A stretch of DNA of 64,000 nucleotides from Chitinophaga silvatica (GTDB lineage Bacteria; Bacteroidota; Bacteroidia; Chitinophagales; Chitinophagaceae), in NCBI RefSeq assembly GCF_003419895.1, contig NZ_QPMM01000004.1, positions 124,001 to 188,000 on the forward strand, in the 5' to 3' direction. Numbering within the stretch: position 1 is the first letter of the stretch; every line of letters starts with the position of its first letter. The notes below the pieces were generated by a model that was not told the DNA's origin, did no database searches, and was given only the letters and a program-made list of their open reading frames with translations. A program made the position numbers and the translations under genes. Positions 1-8,700 of this stretch are shown in pieces.

Positions 1-2516
1 TAGTGCTGATTACACTGATAACGTTTTCTGTTAATGCACAAAAAGTAAGTACCAGCCAAACCCCTGGCTGGTTAGTGAAATACACTCCTGACCTAAGCAA
101 AAAACCTAATATCAAAAATATTAGTGACGGCTACTATTTACTGTTACTGGAGGAGCAACATAATGAAGAACTAAAATCAGTTTATCACCATTATATAAGA
201 CATATCGTTTCTGAAGCAGGCATTCAGAATGGATCGGAAATATCTATCGACTATGATCCACAATACGAGAAAATAGTTTTTCATAGCCTGGTAATCCATC
301 GCGATGGCCAGGTGATCAACCGATTACCTTCTGCTTCTTTCAAACAACTGCAAAAAGAACAGGATCTTTCAAGATTTATTTATAGTGGCATTTATACTGC
401 TTATCATATCCTGGAAGATGTGAGAAAGAACGACCAGATAGAATACTCCTATTCTATAATTGGTGATAATCCGATTTTCAATGGCAAAGTAGATCACCGC
501 CTATATTTCGTGGCTTTCGAACCAATATTAAACTACTATAAAAACCTGATTGTTTCTCCTAAAAGAAATCTGCATTTCAAACCTTTTAATAACGCTATAC
601 TCCCTACGAAAAGAACAGAGAATGGTAGTATCATCTATGAGTGGAATAAACTGGACGTTCGTGAAAATGAGCAGTACAACTACCTTCCATCCTGGTATAA
701 CTCATATAATTATGTACAGGTAAGCGAATATAACAACTGGAATGAAGTTGCCCGCTGGGCCTTATCGGTTAATGGAACACCAACTCCAGGCCCTCTTTTG
801 CAACAGCGCATCAACGCTTTCAGACAATCGGCGGCCGGAGATACTTCGCTTTACCTATTGCTCGCACTCCGGTTTGTACAGGACGATATAAGGTACATGG
901 GAATTGAAATAGGAGAATACTCCCATCGCGCCAACCAACCCGATAAGGTATTGACACAGCGATTCGGGGATTGTAAAGATAAAGCCCTGCTCCTATGCTC
1001 CATGCTCAGAAATTATGGCATAACAGCCAATTTAGCTTATGTAAGTACCGATAACAAAGGTCAGATTAAAAATTTATTGCCAGCTCCCAATGCATTTAAC
1101 CATGTAATTGTGCAAGTTCTTTTTCGGGGTAAAACCTATTGGCTGGATGGTACGGTGAATTTTCAAAGAGGCTCACTGGATGAGTTTTGCGAACCGGATT
1201 ATCAACAAGCACTGGTAGCAAACGACACAACAACTGAATTAACACCCATTGTCATCAGGAATAAAGGAAGTTTAAATATCCTTGAAACCTTTACCTTACC
1301 CGATAACCAGTATAAAGATGGATCATTGGAAGTAGTAACTGATTACAACCGTGAACAAGCCGATATTCAGCGAGCCGAATTCGCCAGCGCAAGCATGGAG
1401 AGTAAAGACGAATCTTATCTTCGCTACTACCGCAAACTATATGGGGAAGTATCAATCAAAGATTCCATTAAAGTGCAGGACACTGTTAACAATCATAATA
1501 TTCTGAAAATCAATGAGAGCTACACACTAAACGGCCCTTGGAAAAAGGATAGCACCACAGGAAAACTATTGTTTACTTTAAATGCTCAATCCTTTTATGA
1601 TGCCCTACCCGTTGTTTCAAATCCAAACCGTAAAGCTCCGGTAGCACAGCGCTATCCGTATGATCTGAATTATAAGATTGTTGTAAATACTCCAATAAAC
1701 TGGACCATCAATGAAGCACCTGTCCATATCAGCAATAGCTACTATAAATTCGATTATATCCCGGAAAAAGGGGATCAGCAAATCACACTTAATTATCACT
1801 TCGAAACATTAAGCGATCATATTCCAATTGAGTTTATTCCTGAATATGTTAAGGATTTTAAAAGGATGAATGAGGTAAGTTCAATGGATTTAACCTGGAA
1901 TCCTTTTCTTTCATCAACTTCCAATAAGCACACTTCTATAAATTGGCTGGCATTAGCGCTGGCACCTATTTTTATCATGGTGTTTTCCTGGATGGCCACC
2001 GTCTATTATAAACATTCGATCTATCCGTCTAATAATACAGAGCCTGTTCAAATTGGCGGTGGTTTAGCTTTGCTGGCAATTGGCCTCGTGTTTTCTCCAC
2101 TTATGGAAATCAGTCAGTTTTTTAAACTCCCCGCATTTAGCTATGATAGGTGGATTGGCCTATACGCTATGAGCGAAAATATTAACATTACCGCCATTCA
2201 GTTATTTCTGATAATGGAAATGATCATACAGGCATTGCTGGTAGTTGGAAGTATCTTACTCGCCGTGTTATTTTTTAATCGTCGGGATACCTTTCCAATT
2301 ACTTTAGCTACTTATTATTTTGCTGATATCCTTTTCATTTTTATTGATCAGCATCTAAACAATTACCTCTTTAAATCATCGACCGATAACGCCATCAACA
2401 ACTATTATATTCTATTTCCATTAATTAAAATGGCTATCTGGATACCTTATATCAGAATGTCTGATCGTGGGAAATCAACCTTTGTAATTCCTTATAACAA
2501 GCCTGATTACAATTAG
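1..2516 (+). CDS. DUF3857 / transglutaminase-like / DUF2569 membrane protein, 5' end cut by window
   Basis: Large envelope protein, open at the left edge; the first in-frame codons look like the tail of a signal peptide (ending VNAQ), so the true start lies outside the window. The order of domains is a DUF3857 region (about residues 60-220), a transglutaminase-like core (about 280-390) with the Cys in RFGDCKDKA, a His in NAFNHV and an Asp in YWLDG, then a C-terminal block of four hydrophobic segments (about 640-825) that resembles DUF2569. The Cys-His-Asp set suggests the fold keeps a papain-like triad, but the substrate is unknown for this family. It ends 4 bp inside the convergent FtsX-type permease gene. 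Family assignment is by motif reading. Confidence 0.82.
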   Translation, partial: VLITLITFSVNAQKVSTSQTPGWLVKYTPDLSKKPNIKNISDGYYLLLLEEQHNEELKSVYHHYIRHIVSEAGIQNGSEISIDYDPQYEKIVFHSLVIHRDGQVINRLPSASFKQLQKEQDLSRFIYSGIYTAYHILEDVRKNDQIEYSYSIIGDNPIFNGKVDHRLYFVAFEPILNYYKNLIVSPKRNLHFKPFNNAILPTKRTENGSIIYEWNKLDVRENEQYNYLPSWYNSYNYVQVSEYNNWNEVARWALSVNGTPTPGPLLQQRINAFRQSAAGDTSLYLLLALRFVQDDIRYMGIEIGEYSHRANQPDKVLTQRFGDCKDKALLLCSMLRNYGITANLAYVSTDNKGQIKNLLPAPNAFNHVIVQVLFRGKTYWLDGTVNFQRGSLDEFCEPDYQQALVANDTTTELTPIVIRNKGSLNILETFTLPDNQYKDGSLEVVTDYNREQADIQRAEFASASMESKDESYLRYYRKLYGEVSIKDSIKVQDTVNNHNILKINESYTLNGPWKKDSTTGKLLFTLNAQSFYDALPVVSNPNRKAPVAQRYPYDLNYKIVVNTPINWTINEAPVHISNSYYKFDYIPEKGDQQITLNYHFETLSDHIPIEFIPEYVKDFKRMNEVSSMDLTWNPFLSSTSNKHTSINWLALALAPIFIMVFSWMATVYYKHSIYPSNNTEPVQIGGGLALLAIGLVFSPLMEISQFFKLPAFSYDRWIGLYAMSENINITAIQLFLIMEMIIQALLVVGSILLAVLFFNRRDTFPITLATYYFADILFIFIDQHLNNYLFKSSTDNAINNYYILFPLIKMAIWIPYIRMSDRGKSTFVIPYNKPDYN

Positions 2517-3703
2517 CGATTTACATATTTCCTGACTGTAAGCCAGTTTACAAAATATACCAGTAGCAGAATCATTGCAATAGCACCGAAAACGCCAATA
2601 CCCGGCCATGGGTCTACCAGCATGTTGTGCCGGGATAATGCCATCGCGGCTATATATTGGAATGCCGTTACTAACAATAAGGTAATGATGCCAACAACAA
2701 TATAAATTGGTACAAATTGTTTCAACAGGTACCTGCGTAGCTGTTTGGGTGCTGCCCCTAGTGTTACCAATAATTGAATTTCGTCTTTTGCTCCGGCTAT
2801 CACCAGTTGAATAAACATACTAAACACCAGTAAAGCAAAGAATAGCAGGATTAGTCCGAAGAATCCGACTACGGAAACTATTGTTTGAACAATCATTCTC
2901 GTTTTACTGAACTTAAGTTTGTCTTGATTGGTGGTGTAGCCATTATCGTCTAAAAACTTTACCAGTTTTGGATTTGAAGGATCTGGTGTTTTAATTATTA
3001 CCCTGGTTGTTCCGTTTACGATTCCTGTACCATAAGCCTGGTTGGCCCAGGTCATAAAACTTGATGGTACCAGGAATGAAGAAATCCGGTCCGAAAACCC
3101 AACAATATGGCCCATATAGGAGTCTGACTTCCCATTTCCAGAAATATTGATTTGCAGAGGCAAAGCCTTTACTGTTTCCTGGGAAATCTGCGGCAAATCC
3201 TGGCTGAGGGAGAAACCGAAATTATAGAGATTTAAAAAGTCGTTGGGCAGGATGATAGGAATTGTTTTACTGCCTTGCTCCCATTTCCAATCTTCATCTT
3301 TTACATCGAGGAAGCTGTCTGGCACTGCTTCGAAGAACATATCCGTTGCAAAGTGGAGGTCTCCGGGTGCCTGAGCTACTACTCTGAACTGGCTGGGAGT
3401 AACAACACCAAAAGATTGAACAAAAGACTGTTTCTTAATATTATCCAGTTCTTCTGTTGAAAATGCACTTTTATTTGCCTGACCCATCATGGCATTGGTG
3501 ATTTTCTTGTTGATTACCAGAAAATCAGCAGTCTCATTCTGGTTTTGCGTTCCATATAACAACTGGTTAAAATCAGTATATGTTTGAATCGACACAAGGA
3601 TTAGGAGCATAGCTATGCCTAATCCTACAGCGGCCATTAAAAATCTTGATCGGGCAACCCCTGTTCTGATAACTTTTCTAAGTAAGTGGAAGAATTCGCG
3701 CAT
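2513..3703 (-). CDS. FtsX-like ABC transporter permease
   Basis: Inner-membrane permease of the MacB/FtsX class. One hydrophobic segment near residues 21-43 is followed by a large extracytoplasmic region (about 45-275) and three C-terminal membrane segments (about 280-310, 330-355 and 365-390), the usual one-plus-three layout. This class does not move solutes through a pore but couples ATP use to work outside the membrane, such as lipoprotein or peptide handling; the substrate here is not known. It starts 12 bp after the ATPase gene and is clearly co-transcribed with it. Its 3' end overlaps the convergent DUF3857 gene by 4 bp. Confidence 0.85.
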   Translation of the reverse strand: MREFFHLLRKVIRTGVARSRFLMAAVGLGIAMLLILVSIQTYTDFNQLLYGTQNQNETADFLVINKKITNAMMGQANKSAFSTEELDNIKKQSFVQSFGVVTPSQFRVVAQAPGDLHFATDMFFEAVPDSFLDVKDEDWKWEQGSKTIPIILPNDFLNLYNFGFSLSQDLPQISQETVKALPLQINISGNGKSDSYMGHIVGFSDRISSFLVPSSFMTWANQAYGTGIVNGTTRVIIKTPDPSNPKLVKFLDDNGYTTNQDKLKFSKTRMIVQTIVSVVGFFGLILLFFALLVFSMFIQLVIAGAKDEIQLLVTLGAAPKQLRRYLLKQFVPIYIVVGIITLLLVTAFQYIAAMALSRHNMLVDPWPGIGVFGAIAMILLLVYFVNWLTVRKYVNR

Positions 3704-3715
3704 GCCACAAGAGCG

Positions 3716-4366
3716 TTAAAGGTTATAATTCACATCATAGGAAAAATGCTGGTCATGATCCAGATCTGTAAGAATGAAGCCGGCATTCCTGCTTTTGCAT
3801 TCTTCAGCGATCAATCTTGCCGCCAGTTTCGTATTCTCTTCATCGAGATGACTAAATGGTTCGTCCATCAATAACCATTTAAAAGGCTGCGATAATGCCC
3901 TGATAATAGCAATTCTCTGTCTTTCGCCATAGGATAGGGTTTTGCCCGATTGTTTCAATACATGGGCTACTTTTAATCTATGCGCCATTTCTTCTACTTT
4001 CTCTGAAGTACAGAATGGTTCAGGAATCATTACTCTTTTTAATTCTACGTTCTCTTTAGCAGTTAGCTGATCAAACAACCTTAAGTCCTGGAATATGATA
4101 CTGAGGCTTTGCTGCCTGATTGCTGAGATTTCATCTTTTAGGAAGGAGGGCCAGGGCTTCCGGTCTATACGGATTTGGCCTGTATAATCGTAGCGGATAT
4201 TATACAGATAATGGATCAGAGTTGTTTTTCCTGATCCTGAAGGAGCTTTTATTTTCACAAAAGTTCCTTGCTGAAACGTTACCTCTTTGTTCCAGATATC
4301 CGAATTCCGCTGTAGCAACTTATCCTGCAAGGGAATGGGCATTAGCTGACTTAGTTGTATCTCCAT
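3716..4366 (-). CDS. ABC transporter ATP-binding protein, partner of the FtsX-like permease
   Basis: Short (216 residues) ABC ATPase. Walker A is APSGSGKTT (41-49), the Q-loop is IIFQD (90-94), the signature is LSYGERQR (144-151) and Walker B is WLLMDEP (164-170) followed by a D-loop SHLD. After the next strand the sequence runs ILTDLDHD (198-205); the position where most ABC ATPases carry the H-loop His holds Asp, with a His three residues later. First gene of a two-gene operon with the permease downstream. The start at 4366 lies just after the terminator of the DUF4836 gene. Substrate unknown; LolD/MacB-like by class. Confidence 0.85.
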   Translation of the reverse strand: MEIQLSQLMPIPLQDKLLQRNSDIWNKEVTFQQGTFVKIKAPSGSGKTTLIHYLYNIRYDYTGQIRIDRKPWPSFLKDEISAIRQQSLSIIFQDLRLFDQLTAKENVELKRVMIPEPFCTSEKVEEMAHRLKVAHVLKQSGKTLSYGERQRIAIIRALSQPFKWLLMDEPFSHLDEENTKLAARLIAEECKSRNAGFILTDLDHDQHFSYDVNYNL

Positions 4367-4380
4367 CTGCTTAAAAAAAA

Positions 4381-4436
4381 ATTACGAATTACAGTGTTGT
4401 AAAGTTATCTTTTTCAACAACACTATAATTCGTAAT
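4381..4436 (-). terminator. Intrinsic terminator of the DUF4836 gene
   Basis: Two 20-base arms at 4381-4400 and 4417-4436 are complementary apart from one position, separated by a 16-base loop. Read on the minus strand the hairpin is followed by a run of nine T, the classic intrinsic terminator shape. It separates the DUF4836 gene from the ABC operon. Confidence 0.85.
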
Positions 4437-4460
4437 TAATATTAATTAAAAGGGAATGGC

Positions 4461-6221
4461 TTACTTAACAGTATCTGCATTAGCTGCTGCACTGTCGATA
4501 GCGGCATTCTCTCCTTCTTCTTTTGCTTTTTTCTCCTGAATCAACTTCGCTGCTTCAGTACCAAAGTTTACTAGTTGAACCAAGCTGTTTTGGTCTTTAT
4601 TTTTAAAGTTGATAACGATTTCACCGTGTTGCTTATCATTACCATTCATTTTGGTATTGAAATAAGCATCTTTGAACAGTTCCTTAGCTTTAGCAAATAA
4701 AGGTTTAGCATCTGCATCCACTTCAGAATCCGGAACACTGTTTACCAGTTTATCCAGATCTACATACCCTGCCATCATATTTCCTTTCAGCTTACTTTCA
4801 ACACCTTCAGGTAATTTAATGCTGCCTTTACCTGCCAGGTATTCCTGCAGTAAAGTGCTGTCAGAACCTAAAGTAATATACTTATCGGTGATAGACATTG
4901 GAGGTGCTGTAGCAGCCATCATTGGGTTAGTGATTACATAGTGGTCACCTTCTTTGGCAAATACATCTTTCAGCATTGGAGAAGTCATGATTTTATCGAA
5001 GGCTTCCTTTTTACCAACTTTCAAAGTAAAGATCCATTTTGCAGAAGGTTTATCACTAAAATGACCAGGCATATATTGTGATTCCTGTTTGGTAATAGCA
5101 AAATCAGAAGCCACGTAAGCTAATTGACCTTCAAAAGCATCAAGGATATCGTCTAAAGTCACACCAGATTTAGCAAGGCTCATATTTACCATACCATCAA
5201 CACTCATTAATTTAATGATATCACCTATCATGTGAAAGTCGAAAGCATAAGCAATCAGACCAGTAATGTTAGTACCAGGATATTTTTTAATCAGATCATA
5301 ATCAATCTCTTTGCTGCCATATTTCTTCATGATAGCTGTCATTTCCTTACCGAGGTAGCTATCACCTTCGCATACGATCTTACCATTTTCGAAGTTAATG
5401 GTAGATGCATAGTAAGTACCTTCCATCAGCTTTTTGAAATTAGCAGGGATCATGGTCATGTTCGTGCTGTTATAAAAGCTTTCAGCGTTGAAGAACAAAC
5501 CAGCATCTGCATTTTCTTTCAGCAGTTTATTGAAAGGTTCGATAGAAGCAGCTGATTCATCTTTTTTCAGATGGAAAAGATGATCGAGTTCGGTAAGCCA
5601 AGCTGCTTCGTTAGAATCGCTAACCAGTGCTACTGGAGAAACTTCAGTAGAATCTGCCTCTGCCGGTGCATCACCAGGTGCAGGGAAGCCTTGCTGACCA
5701 GGAGCAAATTTCTTCAGCTCATTGGTATTGATGCTTTTAATGAGAATGGTGGTAGATTTTGTCCATCCAACAATGCATTGTTCATCAGCTTTCCAGAAGT
5801 ATTTCAGATCATTTTTAGTTTCTATTTTAAGATCTGGAGATTGCTTTTTAACAAAAGCTTCGAATTTATCCGCATCTTTCAGGCTGGCAGTTACGCTAAC
5901 ATATTGGTCTAATCCAGCGGTAGTTGGAGTTACTACAGACAGAAAAAAGTGGCTTTGTAAGTCAACTCCTGAGTTTTCAGCATCTTTCCATGCTTTCATT
6001 ACTTCATTGGAGGTATCTTTTTGTTGAACTGCTTCAAACAGCTTATCCATGGTTATACCATTGGAAACCAATTTGGTAGTGAGTTGTTTGGCGTTTAGTT
6101 CCAATACAACACCTGCTGTTTTAGGAATAAATCTACTCTCTTCCGGGGCTTTAGAACAGGCAGATAAGATAACCGCTGCAGACAGAGCGGTTAACAAAAC
6201 TTTGGAAATTGCTTTTTTCAT
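4461..6221 (-). CDS. DUF4836 family lipoprotein
   Basis: Secreted lipoprotein of 586 residues. The N-terminus is a typical signal (MKKAISKVLLTALSAAVILSA up to the lipobox LSAC, Cys 22), followed by a long soluble region rich in charged and small residues. The pattern IPKTAGVVLELNAKQL near the N-terminus and the repeated strand-helix layout match the DUF4836 family of Bacteroidota, whose role is unknown. The C-terminal tail (EKKAKEEGENAAIDSAAANA) is low complexity. A single-gene unit: a promoter-like box lies about 80 bp upstream and a strong terminator follows. Confidence 0.8.
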   Translation of the reverse strand: MKKAISKVLLTALSAAVILSACSKAPEESRFIPKTAGVVLELNAKQLTTKLVSNGITMDKLFEAVQQKDTSNEVMKAWKDAENSGVDLQSHFFLSVVTPTTAGLDQYVSVTASLKDADKFEAFVKKQSPDLKIETKNDLKYFWKADEQCIVGWTKSTTILIKSINTNELKKFAPGQQGFPAPGDAPAEADSTEVSPVALVSDSNEAAWLTELDHLFHLKKDESAASIEPFNKLLKENADAGLFFNAESFYNSTNMTMIPANFKKLMEGTYYASTINFENGKIVCEGDSYLGKEMTAIMKKYGSKEIDYDLIKKYPGTNITGLIAYAFDFHMIGDIIKLMSVDGMVNMSLAKSGVTLDDILDAFEGQLAYVASDFAITKQESQYMPGHFSDKPSAKWIFTLKVGKKEAFDKIMTSPMLKDVFAKEGDHYVITNPMMAATAPPMSITDKYITLGSDSTLLQEYLAGKGSIKLPEGVESKLKGNMMAGYVDLDKLVNSVPDSEVDADAKPLFAKAKELFKDAYFNTKMNGNDKQHGEIVINFKNKDQNSLVQLVNFGTEAAKLIQEKKAKEEGENAAIDSAAANADTVK

Positions 6222-6301
6222 ACAGGATTAAGAATTGTTTTATTTAGATTCGGATGCCACACCTATTCTGTGATTCCCACTATCGTGGTATTTCAATCAT
6301 A

Positions 6302-6309
6302 CAAAAGTA
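6302..6309 (-). promoter_or_regulatory. Predicted -7 box for the DUF4836 gene
   Basis: On the minus strand the sequence reads TACTTTTG, a match to the Bacteroidota -7 box TAnnTTTG, about 80 bp before the start codon. No good -33 TTTG was found at the right distance. Confidence 0.4.
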
Positions 6310-6384
6310 CGTATATTTTTGTAGCTTATATGTCCGAATTTTTCCCAAACTGATAATACAATATTTCAATACTATTTAAGTTTA

Positions 6385-6392
6385 TACCTTTG
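6385..6392 (+). promoter_or_regulatory. Predicted -7 box for the YciI-like gene
   Basis: TACCTTTG is an exact match to the Bacteroidota -7 box and lies 43 bp before the ATG at 6436. The -33 element is weak. Confidence 0.5.
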
Positions 6393-6435
6393 CTATTACT
6401 ATGAAACTATTAATTAAAACCATAGAAAAACCATT

Positions 6436-6714
6436 ATGTACCTGATTATGTTACAGTATATACGGCCTGTTGCAGCCGTAGAACACTATATGGAGGCGCA
6501 TACCGCCTTTTTGCAAAAGTATTATGAGAATGGTCGCTTCATCTTATCTGGTAGAAGAAAGCCAAAATCTGGTTCTCTGATTTTGTGTAATGCTTCGAGC
6601 AGAAAGGAAGTTGAAGAAATAATGAGCGAAGACCCATTGGAGAAATACCAACTGGCTATGTACGAAATCATTGAATTTGAGCCAACAAAATATGTAAGTA
6701 AGACTGAAAAGTAA
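6436..6714 (+). CDS. YciI family protein
   Basis: Small cytosolic protein (92 residues) with the YciI fold: MYLIMLQYIRP as strand one, then an EAHTAFLQKYYENGRF helix-turn with the conserved His, then SGRRKPKSGSLILC and a C-terminal YQLAMYEIIEFEP strand. YciI proteins are ferredoxin-like dimers; some act as dehalogenase-like or muconolactone isomerase-like enzymes but most have no known reaction. It stands alone between two minus-strand genes with its own -7 box. Function beyond the fold cannot be stated. Confidence 0.8.
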   Translation: MYLIMLQYIRPVAAVEHYMEAHTAFLQKYYENGRFILSGRRKPKSGSLILCNASSRKEVEEIMSEDPLEKYQLAMYEIIEFEPTKYVSKTEK

Positions 6715-6762
6715 TCTATTTTTCTGCGGCCAACGATCTGTCGTCTTCCTCCATTCAACTAA

Positions 6763-7779
6763 CTATTTCATAAAGTAAATCACTTTAGTCAACCATTTGC
6801 TGCTATCCTTCTCTGTTTCGGGGTCAGTAACGTACATTTCAATTGCGGGAGGCACTATTGTTCTATTTCTATCTTTAATGAAATTTCGTACAGCTACGTG
6901 CGCATCGGCAATTTTGCTATATGGCCCGTAAAAATCTGCATATGCAGCTTTAGAAGTTGGTAAATTTATTATCTCAAAGCCTCCGGCAGCCCTGGTACCT
7001 TCCGGAACCGGAATTGCTGAAGCCATATCTGTTTGCTGCAGTTTCATATCCCATGAAAAAAACAGGCTGCAAGGTACTCCTGGCTGGAGCTTCGACTCCT
7101 GTGCCCGCTTCCTGAGGGTTTCCATGTTTTCACGGTAATAGTCTGTAATCCTGCTAATCGGAACTGTTTTACGTATTGCCGCATAAGTGGTTGCCGGATA
7201 ATCCATTTCCTTTACAGTTACATCAATACCATTTGGCGTACCTGGCCCTTTCACCTCTGCTTCAGCCATACTTTTAAGATTATTCAACCCCTGATCGAAA
7301 TCCTTTTCCAATGCTCCTTTCATAAAAAGGATCATGATATTGTATGGGCGATCATAATGGGTATTGAACGACCATACGACCTTTGTCTTTCCTGCAGCCT
7401 CTGTCAGATAGAAGTTAACATCCGATTCTGCTGCCACCGGTTTAATAAATGTTAATTTTTGAACAATTGATTGATATGGAATCAGTTCCAGGTGCTGAAG
7501 GCGTCCTTCCCCTATTTTTTTCCCATGCCAGGAGTTTGTTGCACCCAAAGTACCATCCTCTCCGCTGATGGTGAATTCGGCGGTTGGGTCCATCTGTTTC
7601 CAGGTGTTCCACTTATTGTATTTTTCAAACTTGACTATATCATCCCAAACCAGAGTAGCAGGAGCATTTATTTCTATGCTACGTTCAACGTGTAAATTGG
7701 AGGGCGCAGCTAAGATCAATACGATAATGATAAAGAGAATTATTCCTATTATCCAGGCGAGTGTTTTAAGTACTTTCAT
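6763..7779 (-). CDS. SRPBCC (START-like) plus GyrI-like effector-binding domain protein
   Basis: 338 residues with an N-terminal membrane anchor (about 6-25). Residues 28-170 form a polyketide cyclase/SRPBCC domain, recognised from IEINAPATLVWDDIVKFE and KWNTWKQMDP and the later VVWSFNTHYDRP. Residues 185-338 form a GyrI-like (AraC effector-binding) domain, seen in MDYPATTYAAIRKTVPIS and the ending EMYVTDPETE. Both modules bind small hydrophobic ligands in other proteins, so a sensor or ligand-carrier role is possible, but no DNA-binding part is present. This fusion is common in Bacteroidota and has no assigned reaction. Confidence 0.82.
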   Translation of the reverse strand: MKVLKTLAWIIGIILFIIIVLILAAPSNLHVERSIEINAPATLVWDDIVKFEKYNKWNTWKQMDPTAEFTISGEDGTLGATNSWHGKKIGEGRLQHLELIPYQSIVQKLTFIKPVAAESDVNFYLTEAAGKTKVVWSFNTHYDRPYNIMILFMKGALEKDFDQGLNNLKSMAEAEVKGPGTPNGIDVTVKEMDYPATTYAAIRKTVPISRITDYYRENMETLRKRAQESKLQPGVPCSLFFSWDMKLQQTDMASAIPVPEGTRAAGGFEIINLPTSKAAYADFYGPYSKIADAHVAVRNFIKDRNRTIVPPAIEMYVTDPETEKDSSKWLTKVIYFMK

Positions 7780-7876
7780 GACTGCGGGGCGTTGATGATA
7801 ATAAATTTACGCTTTTTTATTGGTCAAACCCACGCTGGTCGTTGGCAATCAGACAGAAGAATACAGTTCAGCTTTT

Positions 7877-8365
7877 TTAACTCTCTTGATTTCCGTTGCT
7901 ATCTTGCTTGAATTGCTGGTCTTTTTCCTGAGCAGCATCAAAATCCAGGATCACCGAATTAATACAATATCTCAATCCTGTTGGTGGAGGTCCATCATCA
8001 AATACGTGGCCTAAATGCGAATTACATCTGCCGCAAAGTACTTCGGTTCTATGCATACCATGGCTGTTATCTGGTGCATAAATCACGCTGGCTTTGTGTA
8101 AGGGCTGAAAAAAACTTGGCCAGCCACAGCCGCTTTCAAATTTTGTATCTGATATAAACAAAGGATTTCCGCAGGCGGCACAGTAATAAGTTCCATTTTC
8201 TTTGCTATTCCAGTACTTTCCGGTAAATGCCCATTCCGTTCCTTTTTCTCTGGCGATATGGTAAACCTCTTTAGGAAGTATATTTTTCCACTCCTCCTCT
8301 GTTAATCTCACTTTGTTGGCATCTGTTCGGGAGTATATCTCTCCCTTCTTTTTTTCATCTTCCAT
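7877..8365 (-). CDS. msrB: Peptide methionine (R)-S-oxide reductase
   Basis: Reduces methionine-R-sulfoxide in oxidised proteins. The catalytic Cys is C134 in RYCINS, the second redox Cys is probably C80 in GCGWPSFF, and the structural zinc site is C62-x2-C65 with C111-x2-C114. The conserved HGMHRTEVLC and GHVFDDGP blocks are complete. No signal peptide, so a cytosolic enzyme; length (162) is normal for a single-domain MsrB. No msrA is adjacent. Confidence 0.95.
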   Translation of the reverse strand: MEDEKKKGEIYSRTDANKVRLTEEEWKNILPKEVYHIAREKGTEWAFTGKYWNSKENGTYYCAACGNPLFISDTKFESGCGWPSFFQPLHKASVIYAPDNSHGMHRTEVLCGRCNSHLGHVFDDGPPPTGLRYCINSVILDFDAAQEKDQQFKQDSNGNQES

Positions 8366-8700
8366 TGAATTTTTGTTTTCAACGATTTTTCATGGTAATC
8401 AAAGTTGGTAATTCTTCCCTATTCTTAAGAAACGATCAAAATTATTAAGTTCAGAACCTACATATTTAAAATTTTGATTCGTTAACTTCTAATTAACACA
8501 GTGCTTATTGTGTCTCGTTGGCGCGTTGTATCTTTATTTTTTCTTATCTAAAATACGTATGAATAAGCATCATGGATTGTTATTTACTGCAAATCAGGGC
8601 CGTAATTAACAAAAGAGTTAACTTTTTGTTTAAAACTCCCTGATAATCATAAGCGAGCAACTGCATATAAATTGTTAACTTTACCGCAAAAGGCTAGTAA
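8366..8700. other. Divergent intergenic region between msrB and mutL
   Basis: 335 bp, AT-rich, no credible ORF. It holds a 9-bp inverted repeat ATCAAAATT/AATTTTGAT (8435-8443 and 8470-8478) and, about 20 bp before the mutL GTG, TAACTTTA, one base off a -7 box. Both genes must be driven from here; no exact promoter was found. Confidence 0.4.
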
